From NCBI GenBank assembly GCA_003554345.1, contig PWGE01000309.1, positions 1 through 10,726 of the forward strand: a DNA stretch of 10,726 nt, written 5' to 3'. Made by a program: the position numbers and the translations under genes. Under the pieces are notes generated by a model that saw nothing but the letters and a program-made list of their open reading frames with translations, ran no database searches and was not told the origin of the DNA. Source of the DNA: T1SED10-198M sp003554345 [NCBI: Candidatus Sumerlaeota bacterium]. GTDB lineage: Bacteria; Sumerlaeota; T1SED10-198M. Shown one piece after another: positions 1-7,502 of this stretch (position 1 is the first letter of the stretch; each line of letters starts with the position of its first letter).

Positions 1-234
1 TATCCTGACCTGAAAGCCTCTCAGAATGTACGTCAGCTCATGGAAGAACTATCCAATACTGAAAATCGTATTGGATTCGCCCGTCAATTCTATAATGATC
101 TTACCACTCGTTTTAATACCAGAATTCGAGTATTTCCCTCAAATATTATCGCTTCTCTGTTTCATTTTGAAGCTTTTCCCTGGTTTGAATTAGAAGAACC
201 GGAAGCAAGAAAAGCACCCGAGGTTAAGCTCTGA
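1..234 (+). CDS. lemA: LemA family protein, C-terminal fragment
   Basis: The reading frame is open from base 1, so the start lies outside the window and only 77 C-terminal residues are visible. They show the usual LemA ending: the NVRQLMEELSNTENRIGFAR helix, then a FYND...FNTRI segment, then FPSNIIASLF and a phenylalanine-rich stretch (HFEAFPWFELEE). LemA proteins are membrane-anchored by an N-terminal segment (not visible here) and carry a helical bundle. Their biochemical role is not established, so none is asserted. The stop is five bases before the miaB start, so the two genes are probably co-transcribed. Family assignment is secure from the conserved C-terminal motifs; the symbol is by family only. 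Confidence 0.88.
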   Translation, partial: YPDLKASQNVRQLMEELSNTENRIGFARQFYNDLTTRFNTRIRVFPSNIIASLFHFEAFPWFELEEPEARKAPEVKL

Positions 235-239
235 TAAAA

Positions 240-1550
240 ATGATAAAATTTCATATCATTACTTTTGGATGCCAGATGAATGACCTTGACAGTGAGCTCT
301 TAGAAGGACTTTTTATGAAGCAGGGTTTTAATGCCGGCTCGCTGGAAGAGGCGGATGTAGCGGTTCTGGTGACCTGTTGTGTTCGAGAAACAGCAGAAAA
401 TCGTGCACTGGGCAGAGTATCACGCCTGAAAAAATGGAAAGAAGAGCGCCCGGGACGATATATTATTCTTGCCGGCTGCCTGGCTCAAAAAGAATCAGAG
501 AAACTAAGAAAAAATTATCCATATATTGACTATATTGTTGGACCTGGCAACATTTTTGACCTGCCTGTTCTTCTGAAAGAGCAGGAACAGAAAACAATCC
601 TGGTTGATAAACTCAATGAACGGCATAAAGGTCCGATTATTACATATAGACGTAGTTCTTTTCGCGCTTCAGTGAACATTACCTATGGCTGTGAAAATTA
701 TTGTGCCTATTGTATTGTTCCTTACGTACGTGGAAAGCTGGTCAATCGTCCGGTGGATGATATCCTTCAGGAAGTCCAGGCGCTTATTCGGAAAGGTGTT
801 AAGGAAATTACCCTGCTGGGTCAGAATGTGAATGCATATTGGTATAAGGGCTGGAAGTTTCCTGACTTGCTAAAGACGGTGGCTCGGATAGAAGGGCTCG
901 AGCGGGTCCGATTTGTTACTTCCCATCCTAAGGATTTCACAGATGATATCATCAAGGTCATGGCAGAAGAGCCTTCAGTTTGTGAGAGTCTCCATTTGCC
1001 GTTGCAGTCAGGTTCTAATAAAATCCTTCAGCGTATGGGACGTCGGTATACCTTTGAAAAATATCAAAGCATTGTCACCCGTATTCGCCAGTATATACCG
1101 GATATAGCCCTTTCCAGTGATTTTATAACCGGTTTTCCCGGTGAAGATGAAGAGGATTTTGAAAAAACACGCTGGGCATTGGAATCAATTCGCTATGATA
1201 CAGCTTTTTTATTCCTGTATAATCCTCGTCCTATGACCCGGGCCGCTTCCCTTTCGGGACAACTTCCTTATGAAGTAAAACAACAAAGACTGGCTCGTCT
1301 TATTGAAATACAGCAACAAATTTCTCTTCAGATTAACCGGCAAACAATAGGGGAAACAGTATCTGTTCTCGTTACTCATCCTTCGCCTCGTTATGAGGAA
1401 CAGGTCGTGGGAAGGACCCGGTCGGATAAAAATGTGGTCTTCGAAGGGACCCCGAACTTAATAGGGAAACTTGTGCGGGTGAAGATACGGGAAGCATACC
1501 CCTCTACCCTGATTGGAGTAAAGTGTGCCAATGAAAAAGTTTTTCCTTAG
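240..1550 (+). CDS. miaB: tRNA-2-methylthio-N6-dimethylallyladenosine synthase MiaB
   Basis: A cytosolic radical-SAM enzyme of 436 residues, normal for MiaB. The family adds a methylthio group to N6-isopentenyladenosine-37 of tRNAs reading UNN codons, using SAM and two [4Fe-4S] clusters. The N-terminal UPF0004 domain carries the three auxiliary-cluster cysteines: C11 (FGCQMND), C46 (TCCVRE) and C80 (AGCLAQ). The radical-SAM CxxxCxxC is C151, C155 and C158 (YGCENYCAYCIVPYVRGK). LLGQNVNAY at 192-200 and the PLQSGS segment at 254-259 are MiaB-type rather than MtaB or RimO. A TRAM RNA-binding domain covers roughly 370-432. The ATG lies five bases after the lemA stop with no good Shine-Dalgarno (nearest AGG at 221-223), which suggests translational coupling. 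Oddities: a vicinal cysteine (C47) beside cluster ligand C46, and Val instead of the usual Asn two residues before it. The 3' end overlaps the next gene by 26 bases. Confidence 0.96.
   Translation: MIKFHIITFGCQMNDLDSELLEGLFMKQGFNAGSLEEADVAVLVTCCVRETAENRALGRVSRLKKWKEERPGRYIILAGCLAQKESEKLRKNYPYIDYIVGPGNIFDLPVLLKEQEQKTILVDKLNERHKGPIITYRRSSFRASVNITYGCENYCAYCIVPYVRGKLVNRPVDDILQEVQALIRKGVKEITLLGQNVNAYWYKGWKFPDLLKTVARIEGLERVRFVTSHPKDFTDDIIKVMAEEPSVCESLHLPLQSGSNKILQRMGRRYTFEKYQSIVTRIRQYIPDIALSSDFITGFPGEDEEDFEKTRWALESIRYDTAFLFLYNPRPMTRAASLSGQLPYEVKQQRLARLIEIQQQISLQINRQTIGETVSVLVTHPSPRYEEQVVGRTRSDKNVVFEGTPNLIGKLVRVKIREAYPSTLIGVKCANEKVFP
1515..1518 (+). promoter_or_regulatory. Shine-Dalgarno of the TPR gene
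   Basis: GGAG lies inside the miaB 3' end. It is six bases before the GTG at 1525 and twelve before the ATG at 1531. The spacing favours GTG, while the signal-peptide shape (MKKFF...) suits either. Confidence 0.5.
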
Positions 1551-2268
1551 TTTTTTTCTGGTAACCTTTCTTTCACTGATTTCCTACGGGGAACAATCTG
1601 TGTTTGAGCTTTTTAATGATGCGTATCTCCACTATGAGCGCCGTCAATTTGAAGAGGCGGTAGATAAATTTGAATTGGTTCAGGATAAATTCCCTGATAC
1701 GGAATGGGCGGTGGCTGCTCAATATTATCAGGGCCTTTCCATGCAGGATAAGCGCGAAGCAATTGGGTTATTATCTTCTCTGGTTGAAAATAAGCCGGAT
1801 TCACCGTATGCTGCCGGGGCTCGTTTGACTGCAGGCGAGTATTCCTTTTTTCTGGGAGATTATCAGGAAGCCAGGGAATATCTGGAGAAGTATATAGAGG
1901 TTTCTGAAAACGTAGAGAAAGTAGAAGAGGCTCATCGGTTTATTTTGCGTTCTTTTCTTGCAGAAGAACAGTATGATGATTTTTATGCTTTCCTGGAAGA
2001 AGCAAAGGATAAATACACAGACTGGGAGGATGATAAGGATATTCTGTGGTATGAATTCATGGTAGCCTTTTCTCTGGATGACTTTGCCACTGCTACCGCC
2101 CTGGGGGAGGATTTAATAGAAGAGCACCCTGAAAATCCTTATCAGGACAGGGTGTATTACTACACAGCACAGGCCTATGAGGCAAAAGGAGAAGACAATA
2201 GAGCCCGGTATTATCTGAATCTCCTTGAAGATGAATTTCCACGGTCATCCTTTTCTGCCCGTGAATGA
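1525..2268 (+). CDS. exported tetratricopeptide-repeat protein (CpoB/BamD-like)
   Basis: A 247-residue protein with a Sec signal peptide (two Lys, then a hydrophobic run FFLSFFLVTFLSLISYG; likely cleavage after the Gly near residue 22). The rest is all-helical TPR-like repeats. The first is near 27-60 (AYLHYERRQFEEAVDKFELV, then FPDTEWAVAAQYYQG), the next near 90-130 (GEYSFFLGDYQEAREYLEKY), and a final pair ends PENPYQDRVYYYTAQAYEAKG. Alternating repeats ending in P-x-S/T/N-x-Y are typical of the periplasmic CpoB/YbgF and BamD-type outer-membrane scaffolds. There is no lipobox, so it is probably soluble in the periplasm. It has no catalytic motif; a scaffold role is inferred from fold only. 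The start is inside miaB (26-base overlap), so translation is probably coupled. GTG at 1525 is preferred on ribosome-site spacing; ATG at 1531 removes only two residues. Confidence 0.82.
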   Translation: MPMKKFFLSFFLVTFLSLISYGEQSVFELFNDAYLHYERRQFEEAVDKFELVQDKFPDTEWAVAAQYYQGLSMQDKREAIGLLSSLVENKPDSPYAAGARLTAGEYSFFLGDYQEAREYLEKYIEVSENVEKVEEAHRFILRSFLAEEQYDDFYAFLEEAKDKYTDWEDDKDILWYEFMVAFSLDDFATATALGEDLIEEHPENPYQDRVYYYTAQAYEAKGEDNRARYYLNLLEDEFPRSSFSARE

Positions 2269-2302
2269 CTTAGTAACTTCAGAAGGTCTCGCTGACTGGA
2301 AA

Positions 2303-2307
2303 AGAGG
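2303..2307 (+). promoter_or_regulatory. Shine-Dalgarno fixing the first GH20 start
   Basis: AGAGG sits seven bases before the ATG at 2315. The upstream in-frame ATG at 2225 has no such site, lies inside the TPR gene, and would put 30 hydrophilic residues ahead of a clean signal peptide. Confidence 0.65.
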
Positions 2308-2314
2308 TAAGAAC

Positions 2315-4852
2315 ATGAAGAAAGTCTCCATCCTTGTGATCCTGTTTTCAGGTATTTGTTTTCCGCTGATGGGTTTTGATAATTCTCTGGGTATAATCCC
2401 CCGGCCCCGGGAAGTAACCCGGAGAGATGGTTATCTTGTTTTAGAAACATTGCCTCATATGGTTGAGATGTTCGATGAGCAGGAAAAACCGCTTGTCAAA
2501 GCAACACATGAACTGGAAAGTTCTCTGGAAAGAAGGGCAGGAAATAAGACAGAAAAGAGGGTTGAAGTATTTCTTGTCGATATATCTTATATTCCATGGG
2601 ATGAAACAGGAATAGAAAGGGAAATAAATCTTGCTTCTCATGAAGAGGCATATAATCTCCTTATTGAAGACAATAAAATTGTGATAGCCGGAAGAACGGG
2701 ACAGGGACTCTTTTATGGCTTACAGACCCTTTTTCAATTGCTTCACTTTCAGGATGATCATATAAAGATACCCCTGATCATGATAGAAGACCATCCTGTT
2801 CTTGATTTTCGGGGCATCCATTTTCGCAGGAGAATTGCAGATGAAAAAGCTTTAGAAGAGCAAAAACGGCTTATAGATTTCATGGCACGGCATAAGATGA
2901 ATTATGCGGTTTTGCAAACTGATTTTTTGCAGTTTGAAGGCCTGCCAGAAATGTATTATGAACCGCAGGCTCAATGTCCTGAGAAAATCAAGAAACTGGT
3001 GGACTATGCCAGGGAGCGCTATATTGAAATTATTCCTCTTGTGCCGTCATATGGCCATGCTGAATGGGCTTTTAGAAGTGGTTATTATGAAGATTTAGCC
3101 GAGGATCCAGATAATCCCTATGCTTTTCGGGTAAATTATGACCCGACTTATGAGGTTCTTTTTACAATATATGATGAGGTGATGGAAATCTTTGATTCGT
3201 CCTGGTTCCATATAGGTTTTGATGAAGTGGATCTGCCTGCTTTTGGCAGATATCCGTATCGGGAAGAAACTAAAGAATATACCATGGAAGAGTTGATAGA
3301 TATTCACCTGTCAAAAATAGCTCAATATCTGGGGAAGCAGGGAGTGGAAAAAATACTTCTCTGGGGAGACATGTTCCTTTCCCGCGAAGAATCACCTTTT
3401 TCAAGTACTGCTGCCGCTTCAGCTCCTTCTGTGGAAATTGCCGAACAGAGACGTGCCATTTTAACCGACCAGCATATACATGAGGATACTCCGAACCTTA
3501 CTATCTGTGACTGGCACTATCAGCCCGCTTTTCCGGAAAATTTCACCAGTCTTGAGGTCTGGGAAAGAGAAGGATTGCCTGTCATAGCTTCTACCTGGCA
3601 TAACCCTGTAAATATTGCCAATTTTAGCAGAAAGGCAGTTGAAAAGGGGGTATTGGGACACATGCAAACGACCTGGGCTGGTTTTGATTTTCATGTAGAA
3701 GCTGATATTGACAGACATCACCAGTTTGAAGCCTATCTTTTAGCCGTAGATTATGCCTGGTCCGGTCGAACAGAAAGTGCCGAGGAGCTTCCTTATAACT
3801 TTTCTCGTGTCTTCTGGGAGAGGTGGGATGATTATTACCGTGAATTAAATGGGAAAATACCAGTTGATGCGCTGGTTGATGAAGAAAAAATAAAACTGTT
3901 TCAGAGAAATCTTGAAACCGACGTAGAACTGATTATTCCTGATGATGGGTCCTCTTCAAAAACAGATTTAATATATCGCTGCCGTTTTTCGCTGTTTAAT
4001 CCCTTTGAGAAGCAATTGAAAGTGATTGTACAGGGAGACCTGTTGCCTGAAGAGAAAATACAATACCCTCTTGCTCCGGGAGAACGCCTTCCTTCCCGAA
4101 AGATGTTCTTTGAACTGCCTGTTGAACAGGTGACGCCTGCCCGTTCCCTGGAACTGGATTTTCAGTTTATTCTGAATAATGAAGACATAGGAAATATAAC
4201 ACGGAATAAAGATCTGCCTCTCCGATGGAAAGCAGTAGCCCTGGAAAAAGCTCCTGAAATCGATGGAGACCTTTCGCAGTGGAAGGATCTTTATCCTTCT
4301 TATTGCCTGGAGGATGAAGGTTTTATTGACCAGAAAGAAACATGGTGTCCCGAAGACTTGAGTGCCAGAAAGTATGTGGGTTATTATGAAGGAGCTTTAT
4401 ATTTTGCGTTCCAGGTGAGGGATGATGTGCATTATAATTCTTATGAACCTTCACAGCTCTGGCAGGGAGATGCCGTTCAATTAGCGTTTGACCTGGGTTA
4501 TGACAGGACTCCTTATTATGATGTGAGAGACCTGGAAATTGGCATTGCACTTGATAATGAAGGTGAAACCATGAAGCACAGCTGGTTTCCGGAAATGGAA
4601 GAGGATGAGGGTTTTATGCGAAATATTGAAGCCGAAGTGAGGCGTGAAGAACCCTACACGTATTACGAAGTGAAATTGCCCCTGGATGTATTGCCTGAGA
4701 CCGGTGCTGATGAGCGGGGCAGGATAGGCTATACCTTTACCATAAATGACAATGATGGAGATGGATTTGAAGGAGGTATTATCGGTTCTCACGGGATCTG
4801 GAGTACAAAAGATCCGTCCCGGTTTGGTATTCTCTTATGGGAAGGACAATAA
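2315..4852 (+). CDS. exported GH20-like beta-N-acetylhexosaminidase with CBM9-like domain (paralog 1)
   Basis: An 845-residue secreted glycosidase-like protein. Layout: signal peptide 1-20 (MKKVSILVILFSGICFPLMG); GH20b-type alpha/beta N-domain about 25-155 (IIPRPREV, then GQGLFYGLQTLFQLL); GH20 TIM barrel about 160-505; beta-rich linker about 520-640; CBM9-like domain about 645-845 (APEIDGDLSQW, WQGDAVQLAFD, INDNDGDGFEGG). The Asp-Glu catalytic pair is D303-E304 in WFHIGFDEVD; in GH20, Glu is the acid/base and Asp positions the substrate N-acetyl group. Barrel tryptophans W350 (LLWGDM), W428 (STWHNP) and W454 (TTWAGF) would line a sugar site. The barrel diverges from textbook GH20: the RGxxxDxxRH opening is FRGIHFRRRIAD, the DMPGH strand is VPSYGH (H248), and the residue before D303 is Phe, not Gly. 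The likely reaction is removal of terminal beta-GlcNAc/GalNAc; the substrate is unknown. It starts 46 bases after the TPR gene, probably in the same transcript, and has a close paralog next door. Confidence 0.87.
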   Translation: MKKVSILVILFSGICFPLMGFDNSLGIIPRPREVTRRDGYLVLETLPHMVEMFDEQEKPLVKATHELESSLERRAGNKTEKRVEVFLVDISYIPWDETGIEREINLASHEEAYNLLIEDNKIVIAGRTGQGLFYGLQTLFQLLHFQDDHIKIPLIMIEDHPVLDFRGIHFRRRIADEKALEEQKRLIDFMARHKMNYAVLQTDFLQFEGLPEMYYEPQAQCPEKIKKLVDYARERYIEIIPLVPSYGHAEWAFRSGYYEDLAEDPDNPYAFRVNYDPTYEVLFTIYDEVMEIFDSSWFHIGFDEVDLPAFGRYPYREETKEYTMEELIDIHLSKIAQYLGKQGVEKILLWGDMFLSREESPFSSTAAASAPSVEIAEQRRAILTDQHIHEDTPNLTICDWHYQPAFPENFTSLEVWEREGLPVIASTWHNPVNIANFSRKAVEKGVLGHMQTTWAGFDFHVEADIDRHHQFEAYLLAVDYAWSGRTESAEELPYNFSRVFWERWDDYYRELNGKIPVDALVDEEKIKLFQRNLETDVELIIPDDGSSSKTDLIYRCRFSLFNPFEKQLKVIVQGDLLPEEKIQYPLAPGERLPSRKMFFELPVEQVTPARSLELDFQFILNNEDIGNITRNKDLPLRWKAVALEKAPEIDGDLSQWKDLYPSYCLEDEGFIDQKETWCPEDLSARKYVGYYEGALYFAFQVRDDVHYNSYEPSQLWQGDAVQLAFDLGYDRTPYYDVRDLEIGIALDNEGETMKHSWFPEMEEDEGFMRNIEAEVRREEPYTYYEVKLPLDVLPETGADERGRIGYTFTINDNDGDGFEGGIIGSHGIWSTKDPSRFGILLWEGQ

Positions 4853-4896
4853 AAAGGCCCATTCCGTTAAGAAGGATGGTATCTTGAAATAACGAT

Positions 4897-4924
4897 TTGA
4901 AACCTTTTTCCATTGTGATACTAT
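4897..4924 (+). promoter_or_regulatory. candidate sigma70 promoter for the second GH20 gene
   Basis: A TTGAAA -35 (4897-4902) is followed by a 16-base spacer and TACTAT (4919-4924), preceded by an extended -10 TG at 4916-4917. An alternative -10, TATACA at 4922-4927, would give a 19-base spacer. The site lies in the 106-base gap (4853-4958), the largest break inside the hydrolase block. The second GH20 and the GHL10 gene could therefore be transcribed separately from the upstream genes. Nothing else recognisable lies in this gap apart from a weak hairpin. Confidence 0.45.
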
Positions 4925-4945
4925 ACACTGAAGAAAATGTAAAAA

Positions 4946-4951
4946 AAGGAG
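4946..4951 (+). promoter_or_regulatory. Shine-Dalgarno for the TTG start of the second GH20
   Basis: AAGGAG, a near-perfect site, lies seven bases before TTG at 4959. The codons after TTG encode a signal peptide (KKYSIPLLLFMVFLL), so the TTG start is well supported. Confidence 0.75.
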
Positions 4952-4958
4952 CAAAAAA

Positions 4959-7502
4959 TTGAAAAAGTATTCAATACCTCTCTTACTATTCATGGTGTTT
5001 TTATTAACTCCCCTGTATGGTGAAGAGAAACCGTTAATTATTCCCCAACCGCAGGAAATAAATTACTTCAATGAAGATATGATTATAGGTACAGTGCCGC
5101 TTATCGAGAGCTATTTCTGCGAGGAAGAAAGACCTTTAGAGAAAATGACAGAGGAATTAGAGACGATTTTTTCACGCCTGGATGAACCTTCTGATGAAGA
5201 AGGAATAACAATAATTCTGGGGGATATTTCATCGTCTGAGTGGGAGAAGGCGGATCTTAATAAAGATGTATCTTTACCGGAAGAAGAGGAAGGTTACACG
5301 CTGGTGACCCGTGATGATTCTATTATTATTCTGGGGGCGGATAGTAGGGGAGTGTTTTATGGTTTTCAAACCTTAAAACAACTTCTCAACCATGAAACGG
5401 ACAGAATAAGAGTGCCCTTGCTGGAAATTAAAGATTATCCGAAATTACAATGGCGGGGGATTCACTTTTTTACAGGAAGAGAAGCTTTACAGGAGCAGAA
5501 ACAACTCATTGACTTCATGGCCATGAATAAAATGAATCATGCTGTTATGCAGTTAGATTATATGAAATTCAAAAATTTTCCTGAAATGCACTATGAACCA
5601 CGTGCTCAAAGTCGTGAGGATGTAAAAAAACTGGTAGAATATGCACGTGATCGTTATATCACAATTGTACCCATGGTTCCTTCGTTTGGCCATGCTGAAT
5701 GGGCATTTCGTACCGGCCATTATATGGATATAGCCGAACAAAAAGAAGATCCGAGAGCCTTTCGCGTCAATTATCCCCGGACGTATGAGGTGCTTTTCCA
5801 GATATATGATGAAGTGATTGATATCTTTGAGCCGGAATGGTTTCATATTGGCTTTGATGAAGTCGACCATCCGGATCTTGGGAAATATCCCTATCGGGAA
5901 GAAACTAAAGAGTATACGATGGAAGAATTAATTGAAATGCACCTGGGTGAGCTGGCGGAATACCTTGGGAAGAAAGGTATAGAAACCATTGTCTTGTGGG
6001 GAGATATGTATCTTTCACGTGAAGATGCTCCCACTACCAGTCCGGCAGCGGCTTCTGCTCCCTCACCTGAAATTGCGCGTGAAAGAAGGGATATACTTAT
6101 AAATCAGCATGAAAAGGAAGAGACTCCCCGCTTACTCATTACAGACTGGCACTATCAACCAAATGCGAAAGAAAAATTTACCAGTCTGAATGTCTGGCAT
6201 AAAGATGGATTTGAAACTATTGCTTCTACCTGGTACAATCCTACCAATGTTCGAAACTTTACCCACAAAGCTATCGAAGAAGGTTCACTGGGGATGTTAC
6301 AAACTACCTGGGCAGGCTTTAATTTCAGTATTGTCGATAATGAGGCACATCATAACCAGTTTGAGGCGTATCTTCTTGCTGCAGATTATAGCTGGTCTGG
6401 TCGCCAGGAAAAAGCAGCCGACCTGCCGTATGATTATTCCCGCGAATTCTGGAGGCGCTGGGATGCTCAGCTTCAGCAAGCTGATGGTACTATTTCCCTG
6501 AAATCCCTTCCCCTCAAGGAACAGGTCAGGCTTTTCGAAAGGGACTTAGACAGCAATGTGAGGCTTGCTATTCCTCAACGTCCTGTAGACAGGGAACAGG
6601 ATCTGACGTATTACTGGGAGTTCTCTATAACAAATCCTTTCGACAGGGAGCTTGAAATTCATGCAGACAATGATCTGATTGACGAAAAGAAAAAGTTTAC
6701 ACTCGCCCCTCTCCAGTCTATTGAGACTCAGCGAGTATCCATGACAATACCTTGGGACGAGGTAAGGCCTACTGAACCTCTTGCTGTGAATTTTACAGCA
6801 TCCCTGGCAGATATGGAGGATATTGTACTGGAGAGGAAAGAAAACCTGCCTTTACTATGGGTATCTCAGGAGTTAAAGGAACCACCGGTGATAGATGGAG
6901 ACCTTTCTGATTGGGAAAATATTCCTTCATATGAGATGGCAGATGAAGGATTCGTTGATCAAAAAACTGATTGGTGTCCCGAAGATTTAAGTGCCGAGGT
7001 GTATCTCGGGCATTATGATGAAAAACTTTATTTTGCCTTTGAGGTTCGTGACGATGAGCATTATAATGCCTACGATCCTCCTTCCCTCTGGCAGGGTGAT
7101 GCCATTCAGATGGCTATTGATTTTATGCATGAGCGTTCAACATATTATCGGGAAAATGATATCGAAATTGGGTTTGCCCTGCATAATGACGGGGACATCA
7201 TGCGTTATAGCTGGTATCCCAGGGAAGGACCTGACAAAGGCTTTATGCATAAGACTGATGTGGCCATTGTGCGGGAAGAGCCATATACTATCTATGAAAT
7301 CATGATTCCCCTCGATATTCTCTCAGAAGAAAAGATTACTGATCGCACTGATTTTGGATTTGCTTTTTGTATCAATGATAATGATGGACAGGGTTTCGAC
7401 GGAGGCATGATAGGGTCTCAGGGAATATGGGGGTCAAAAGATCCTTCACTTTTTGGAGTGCTGGTATTGGATGAAATGAAGGAGGAATGTGGTAATGAAT
7501 AA
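4959..7502 (+). CDS. exported GH20-like beta-N-acetylhexosaminidase with CBM9-like domain (paralog 2)
   Basis: An 847-residue protein with the architecture of its upstream neighbour and, by eye, more than half of its residues identical. It has a signal peptide 1-21 (ending LTPLYG), an N-domain about 25-155 (IIPQPQEI, GVFYGFQTLKQLL), a GH20 barrel about 160-505, a beta linker, and a CBM9-like domain about 643-837 (PPVIDGDLSDW, WQGDAIQMAID, INDNDGQGFDGG). The catalytic pair is D300-E301 (WFHIGFDEVD); aromatic positions W347, W425 and W451 match the paralog. It shares the same departures from canonical GH20 (WRGIHFFTGRE, VPSFGH, Phe before the Asp), so they are not random decay. Predicted action is on beta-linked N-acetylhexosamine; substrate unproven. 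It starts with TTG behind a strong ribosome site. Its TAA overlaps the GHL10 start by eight bases, tying their translation together. Differences from paralog 1 cluster in the linker and parts of the CBM9-like domain, so the two may bind different glycans. Confidence 0.87.
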   Translation: MKKYSIPLLLFMVFLLTPLYGEEKPLIIPQPQEINYFNEDMIIGTVPLIESYFCEEERPLEKMTEELETIFSRLDEPSDEEGITIILGDISSSEWEKADLNKDVSLPEEEEGYTLVTRDDSIIILGADSRGVFYGFQTLKQLLNHETDRIRVPLLEIKDYPKLQWRGIHFFTGREALQEQKQLIDFMAMNKMNHAVMQLDYMKFKNFPEMHYEPRAQSREDVKKLVEYARDRYITIVPMVPSFGHAEWAFRTGHYMDIAEQKEDPRAFRVNYPRTYEVLFQIYDEVIDIFEPEWFHIGFDEVDHPDLGKYPYREETKEYTMEELIEMHLGELAEYLGKKGIETIVLWGDMYLSREDAPTTSPAAASAPSPEIARERRDILINQHEKEETPRLLITDWHYQPNAKEKFTSLNVWHKDGFETIASTWYNPTNVRNFTHKAIEEGSLGMLQTTWAGFNFSIVDNEAHHNQFEAYLLAADYSWSGRQEKAADLPYDYSREFWRRWDAQLQQADGTISLKSLPLKEQVRLFERDLDSNVRLAIPQRPVDREQDLTYYWEFSITNPFDRELEIHADNDLIDEKKKFTLAPLQSIETQRVSMTIPWDEVRPTEPLAVNFTASLADMEDIVLERKENLPLLWVSQELKEPPVIDGDLSDWENIPSYEMADEGFVDQKTDWCPEDLSAEVYLGHYDEKLYFAFEVRDDEHYNAYDPPSLWQGDAIQMAIDFMHERSTYYRENDIEIGFALHNDGDIMRYSWYPREGPDKGFMHKTDVAIVREEPYTIYEIMIPLDILSEEKITDRTDFGFAFCINDNDGQGFDGGMIGSQGIWGSKDPSLFGVLVLDEMKEECGNE
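7479..7485 (+). promoter_or_regulatory. Shine-Dalgarno of the GHL10 gene
   Basis: AAGGAGG lies within the end of the second GH20 gene, nine bases before ATG at 7495. The alternative GTG at 7489 would leave only three bases, which is too close, so 7495 is chosen. Confidence 0.7.

Noticed and set aside
2225-2314. Upstream in-frame ATG at 2225 for the first GH20 gene
   Set aside because: It lies inside the TPR gene, has no ribosome site and would place 30 polar residues before a clean signal peptide; ATG 2315 has AGAGG at seven bases.
4860-4882. Possible hairpin (CCATTCC / GGATGG) after the first GH20 gene
   Set aside because: The stem is about six pairs with a bulge and an eight-base loop, and no T-run follows; too weak to call a terminator.
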